A stretch of 8,606 nucleotides of DNA from an uncultured beta proteobacterium. Its GTDB lineage: Bacteria; Pseudomonadota; Gammaproteobacteria; Burkholderiales; Burkholderiaceae_C. This document shows, one piece after another, positions 6,679 to 8,606 of this stretch (the stretch's first letter is position 1; the number at the start of each line of letters is the position of its first letter). The stretch is from contig CAIQEX010000397.1 in NCBI GenBank assembly GCA_903870955.1, positions 1 to 8,606 on the forward strand. Reading direction: 5' to 3'. The position numbers and the translations under genes are program-made. Under the pieces are notes generated by a model. That model did not search any database. It had not been told where the DNA came from and worked only from the letters and a program-made list of their open reading frames with translations.

Positions 6679-6708
6679 TTGTGCGATGTCTGGATACTTC
6701 GATATAGT
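6679..6708 (+). promoter_or_regulatory. Possible sigma70-type promoter of the LysR gene
   Basis: TTGTGC (6679-6684) and TATAGT (6703-6708) are separated by 18 bases. The -10 matches the consensus at five of six positions and the -35 at three. Transcription would begin near 6715, giving a leader of roughly two dozen bases before ATG 6738. The -10 overlaps the dyad at 6704-6723, which would allow autorepression. Confidence 0.4.
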
Positions 6709-6723
6709 GAGAGTTATCACTAT
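6704..6723. promoter_or_regulatory. 20-bp dyad in the divergent control region, candidate LysR operator
   Basis: Perfect 7-bp arms ATAGTGA (6704-6710) and TCACTAT (6717-6723) flank the spacer GAGTTA. The element lies between the divergent aminotransferase and LysR genes, 15 bases before the LysR ATG and about 75 before the aminotransferase ATG. LysR-type regulators commonly bind AT-rich dyads in such places; a strict T-N11-A match centred on this dyad is not seen. It overlaps the proposed LysR -10 and may overlap the minus-strand promoter as well. Confidence 0.5.
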
Positions 6724-6737
6724 TCAGTTAACATTTT

Positions 6738-7673
6738 ATGAAACCAAAGAGCCGCGCTGCCTTAGGGCAAATCAGCGATATGGATTTGCGCCTGCTGCGC
6801 GTGTTCCGCACGGTGGTGGATTGCGGTGGCATGGCGGCGGCTGAACTGGAACTGAATATCGGCACTTCGACGGTCAGCCGCCATATCAAGGATCTGGAAA
6901 CACGCCTGGGTCTGACGCTGTGCCGCCGCGGGCGTGCCGGTTTTGCGCTGACCGCGGAGGGCGAGCAGATCTATGCCCAATCGGCGCAGTTGTTGTCCGC
7001 CACCGAGGCTTTCCGCAGCGGTGTGGATGAAATCCACCAGCGCATGGGCGGGCAGTTGCAGGTGGCGGTATTTGACAAGACCGCCAGCAACCGGGGTTGT
7101 CGCATCGCGCAGGCGATTGCGCTGTTCACCGAGCAAGCGCCGGATGTGAGTCTGAACCTGCATGTGTCCACGCTCAATGGCATCGAACGGGGTGTGCTGG
7201 ACGGGCAGTTCCAGATCGGCATCATTCCCGGACACCGCAGCTCGGACACGCTGGAATACACACGGCTGTTTGACGAGTCCATGTTGCTGTACTGCGGCGC
7301 GGGCCACGCCCTATTTACGGTGGATGCGCTGGGGCTGGACTGGGACGGTCTGCGCAAGCACGCTTTTGCCGGCCTGGGCTACCACTCACCAAACATGGAA
7401 ATCAGCCAGGCCCAGCGTATGAGCCGTAGCGCCACTGGTTTTGATCAGGAGTCGATCGCCACGCTGATCCTGTCCGGCAAGTTTCTGGGCTTTTTGCCAA
7501 TCCATTACGCCCAGAGTTTCGTGGCGTCCGGGCAAATGCGTGCGGTGCGGCCGGAGCTGTTTCACTATGAATGCGACTTCTTTGGCATTGTGCGCAGGTC
7601 GCCGCAGCCTTCACGGGCGACGCGGGCGTTTCAGGCCTGTCTGGAGCAGGCGCACGCCGCTGCATCAAGTTAG
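6738..7673 (+). CDS. LysR-type transcriptional regulator
   Basis: A 311-residue protein of usual LysR length. The winged helix-turn-helix spans about residues 15-75 (DLRLLRVFRTVVDCGGMAAAE, then NIGTSTVSRHIKDLETRLG, then the wing RRGRAGFALTAEGEQIY). A linker follows and a periplasmic-binding-like effector domain covers about 105-300, with the usual start of strand QLQVAVFD. It is transcribed divergently from the aminotransferase, the standard arrangement for a LysR protein controlling its neighbour. A role as activator of the beta-alanine catabolic genes, responding to beta-alanine or a related amino acid (as BauR does in Pseudomonas), is inferred. No Shine-Dalgarno is visible before ATG 6738. 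ATG 6780, right at MDLRLLRVF, is a credible alternative start that would give 297 residues. It is convergent with the DadA-like gene, 36 bases away, with no clear terminator between them. Confidence 0.9.
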   Translation: MKPKSRAALGQISDMDLRLLRVFRTVVDCGGMAAAELELNIGTSTVSRHIKDLETRLGLTLCRRGRAGFALTAEGEQIYAQSAQLLSATEAFRSGVDEIHQRMGGQLQVAVFDKTASNRGCRIAQAIALFTEQAPDVSLNLHVSTLNGIERGVLDGQFQIGIIPGHRSSDTLEYTRLFDESMLLYCGAGHALFTVDALGLDWDGLRKHAFAGLGYHSPNMEISQAQRMSRSATGFDQESIATLILSGKFLGFLPIHYAQSFVASGQMRAVRPELFHYECDFFGIVRRSPQPSRATRAFQACLEQAHAAASS

Positions 7674-7709
7674 CCGGCCGCCAGCCTGACGACCGGTCAT
7701 TGCCCTGCA

Positions 7710-8606
7710 TCAATAGCCGTAAAACTTGAAGTTCATCTCCGGCTTGCTGCCGCTGATCAGCTCGGCCACCGCCTTGCCCGAACCGGCCCCATGGGTCCAG
7801 CCCAACGTGCCGTGCCCGGCATTCACCCACAGCTTTTGCACCTTGCTCTTGCCGATGTACGGGATGTTGGTAGGCGTCGCAGGCCGCAGACCGGTCCAGA
7901 ACTGGGGATTGCCGCCTTCAGTTTCCAGTCGGGTGTCGCAGACGCCGGGGAACACAGTCTCGACCCGACGTGCCAGCATGTGGCATCGCGCCCGTGAAAG
8001 GCTGCCGTCCAGCCCGGTGTCATAGCCGCCGACCTCAATCGTGCCGGCAATGCGCAGGGTGTCGCCCAATCGGCTCATGGCGCATTTGACTGAGTCGTCG
8101 ATGAAGCTGACTTGTGGCGCCAGTTCGGGTTTGAGAATCTTGAAGGTGGCGCTGTAACCTTTGCCGGGATAGATCGGCAGATTCACGCCGACGCTGCGCA
8201 GCAGTGGCGCGGTGTACGAACCCATGGACAGCACAAACTGATCGCTGCGCAGGGCTGCCACCTTGCCGTTGCCCCGGTTTTGCACACTGACCGAGTCCAG
8301 CGCTCCCGCTGTCTGGTTGAGTGCCAGCACATCGTGGTTCCAGAGAAACTGCACGCCGCGCTCGGCGCAGCGCAGTGCCAGTTGCTGGGTGAATTCGCGT
8401 GCATCGCCACTTTCATCGCTGGGGGTGAAAGTGCCGCCCACGATATGGTCGGCGTATTGCCTGAAGGCGGGTTCGATCTTCAGCAATTCGTCGCGACTGA
8501 CCACGCGGCGTTGCACGCCGTACTTGGCCATCAGTGCGGCAGCACCGGCAGCCGCGTCAAAGGCCTTTTGATCGACATAAAAGTGGGCAATGCCTTTTTC
8601 CAGCCG
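7710..8606 (-). CDS. dadA: D-amino acid dehydrogenase, C-terminal part (cut by window edge)
   Basis: The frame is open to the right edge and shows 298 residues ending in a TGA stop. Full DadA proteins have about 430, so roughly 130 N-terminal residues, including the FAD-binding GxGxxG, are outside the window. An internal Met at 8531 is not the true start, since the frame continues with convincing sequence (KGIAHFYVDQKAFDAA). Family marks, numbered within the visible part: YPGKGYSATFKI at 146-157, the substrate-domain region, GLRPATPTNIPYIG at 239-252 and the C-terminal FAD-contacting NAGHGTLGWTHGAGSG at 262-277. The enzyme is an FAD oxidoreductase that deaminates D-amino acids, typically D-alanine, to the 2-oxo acid, passing electrons to the respiratory chain at the membrane. 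Related glycine/sarcosine/hydroxyproline oxidases are the main alternative, but the motifs favour DadA. It is not in the same transcript as the aminotransferase cluster. Confidence 0.88.
   Translation of the reverse strand, partial: RLEKGIAHFYVDQKAFDAAAGAAALMAKYGVQRRVVSRDELLKIEPAFRQYADHIVGGTFTPSDESGDAREFTQQLALRCAERGVQFLWNHDVLALNQTAGALDSVSVQNRGNGKVAALRSDQFVLSMGSYTAPLLRSVGVNLPIYPGKGYSATFKILKPELAPQVSFIDDSVKCAMSRLGDTLRIAGTIEVGGYDTGLDGSLSRARCHMLARRVETVFPGVCDTRLETEGGNPQFWTGLRPATPTNIPYIGKSKVQKLWVNAGHGTLGWTHGAGSGKAVAELISGSKPEMNFKFYGY

Noticed and set aside
6631..6720. 30-residue N-terminal extension of the aminotransferase from GTG 6720
   Set aside because: It would cover the divergent promoter region, and AGGAG sits directly before ATG 6630.
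7674..7709. Terminator between the convergent LysR and DadA-like genes
   Set aside because: Only short GC-rich self-complementary bits (GACCGGTC at 7691-7698) are present, with no stable long stem or T-run.

Overview
The window looks like a chromosomal stretch from a betaproteobacterium, most likely a Comamonadaceae/Rhodoferax-type Burkholderiales. That placement rests on my recognition of the protein families and on the GC-rich core; it is inference, not a database result. No RNA genes, insertion sequences, CRISPR arrays or origins are visible.

Layout from left to right. (1) Positions 1-2047, minus strand: a large gene, cut by the left edge, for a surface lipoprotein. It has a lipobox, a poly-Gly linker encoded partly by a run of nine G, a BIG2-type Ig-like domain and a PQQ-like beta-propeller. 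This part is visibly lower in GC than the rest (47% in a 60-base sample against 65% in a sample from the dehydrogenase gene). (2) Positions 2048-2255: an intergenic region with a near-perfect 22-bp-arm hairpin and a smaller dyad. (3) Positions 2256-2900, minus: a small outer-membrane beta-barrel protein of unknown role. (4) Positions 3024-6630, minus: a catabolic cluster of an omega-amino acid (beta-alanine):pyruvate aminotransferase, a DJ-1/PfpI-family protein and a CoA-acylating (methyl)malonate-semialdehyde dehydrogenase. A convincing intrinsic terminator lies between the last two. (5) Positions 6631-6737: a divergent control region with a 20-bp dyad. (6) Positions 6738-7673, plus: a LysR-type regulator. 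(7) Positions 7710-8606, minus: the C-terminal two thirds of a D-amino acid dehydrogenase (DadA-like), cut by the right edge.

How the genes fit together (family knowledge plus inference): the aminotransferase would convert beta-alanine and pyruvate to malonate semialdehyde and L-alanine. The dehydrogenase would convert malonate semialdehyde to acetyl-CoA and CO2. The divergent LysR protein is the natural candidate regulator. The DadA-like enzyme could return alanine to pyruvate after racemisation, closing the amino-acceptor cycle. The DJ-1/PfpI protein inside the cluster is the least explained member; a role against reactive aldehydes is possible but unproven.

I do not see a clearly new defence or mobile system. 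The points most worth a second look are the G-tract just after the lipobox, the DJ-1 gene within the beta-alanine operon, and the terminator directly upstream of the dehydrogenase start.
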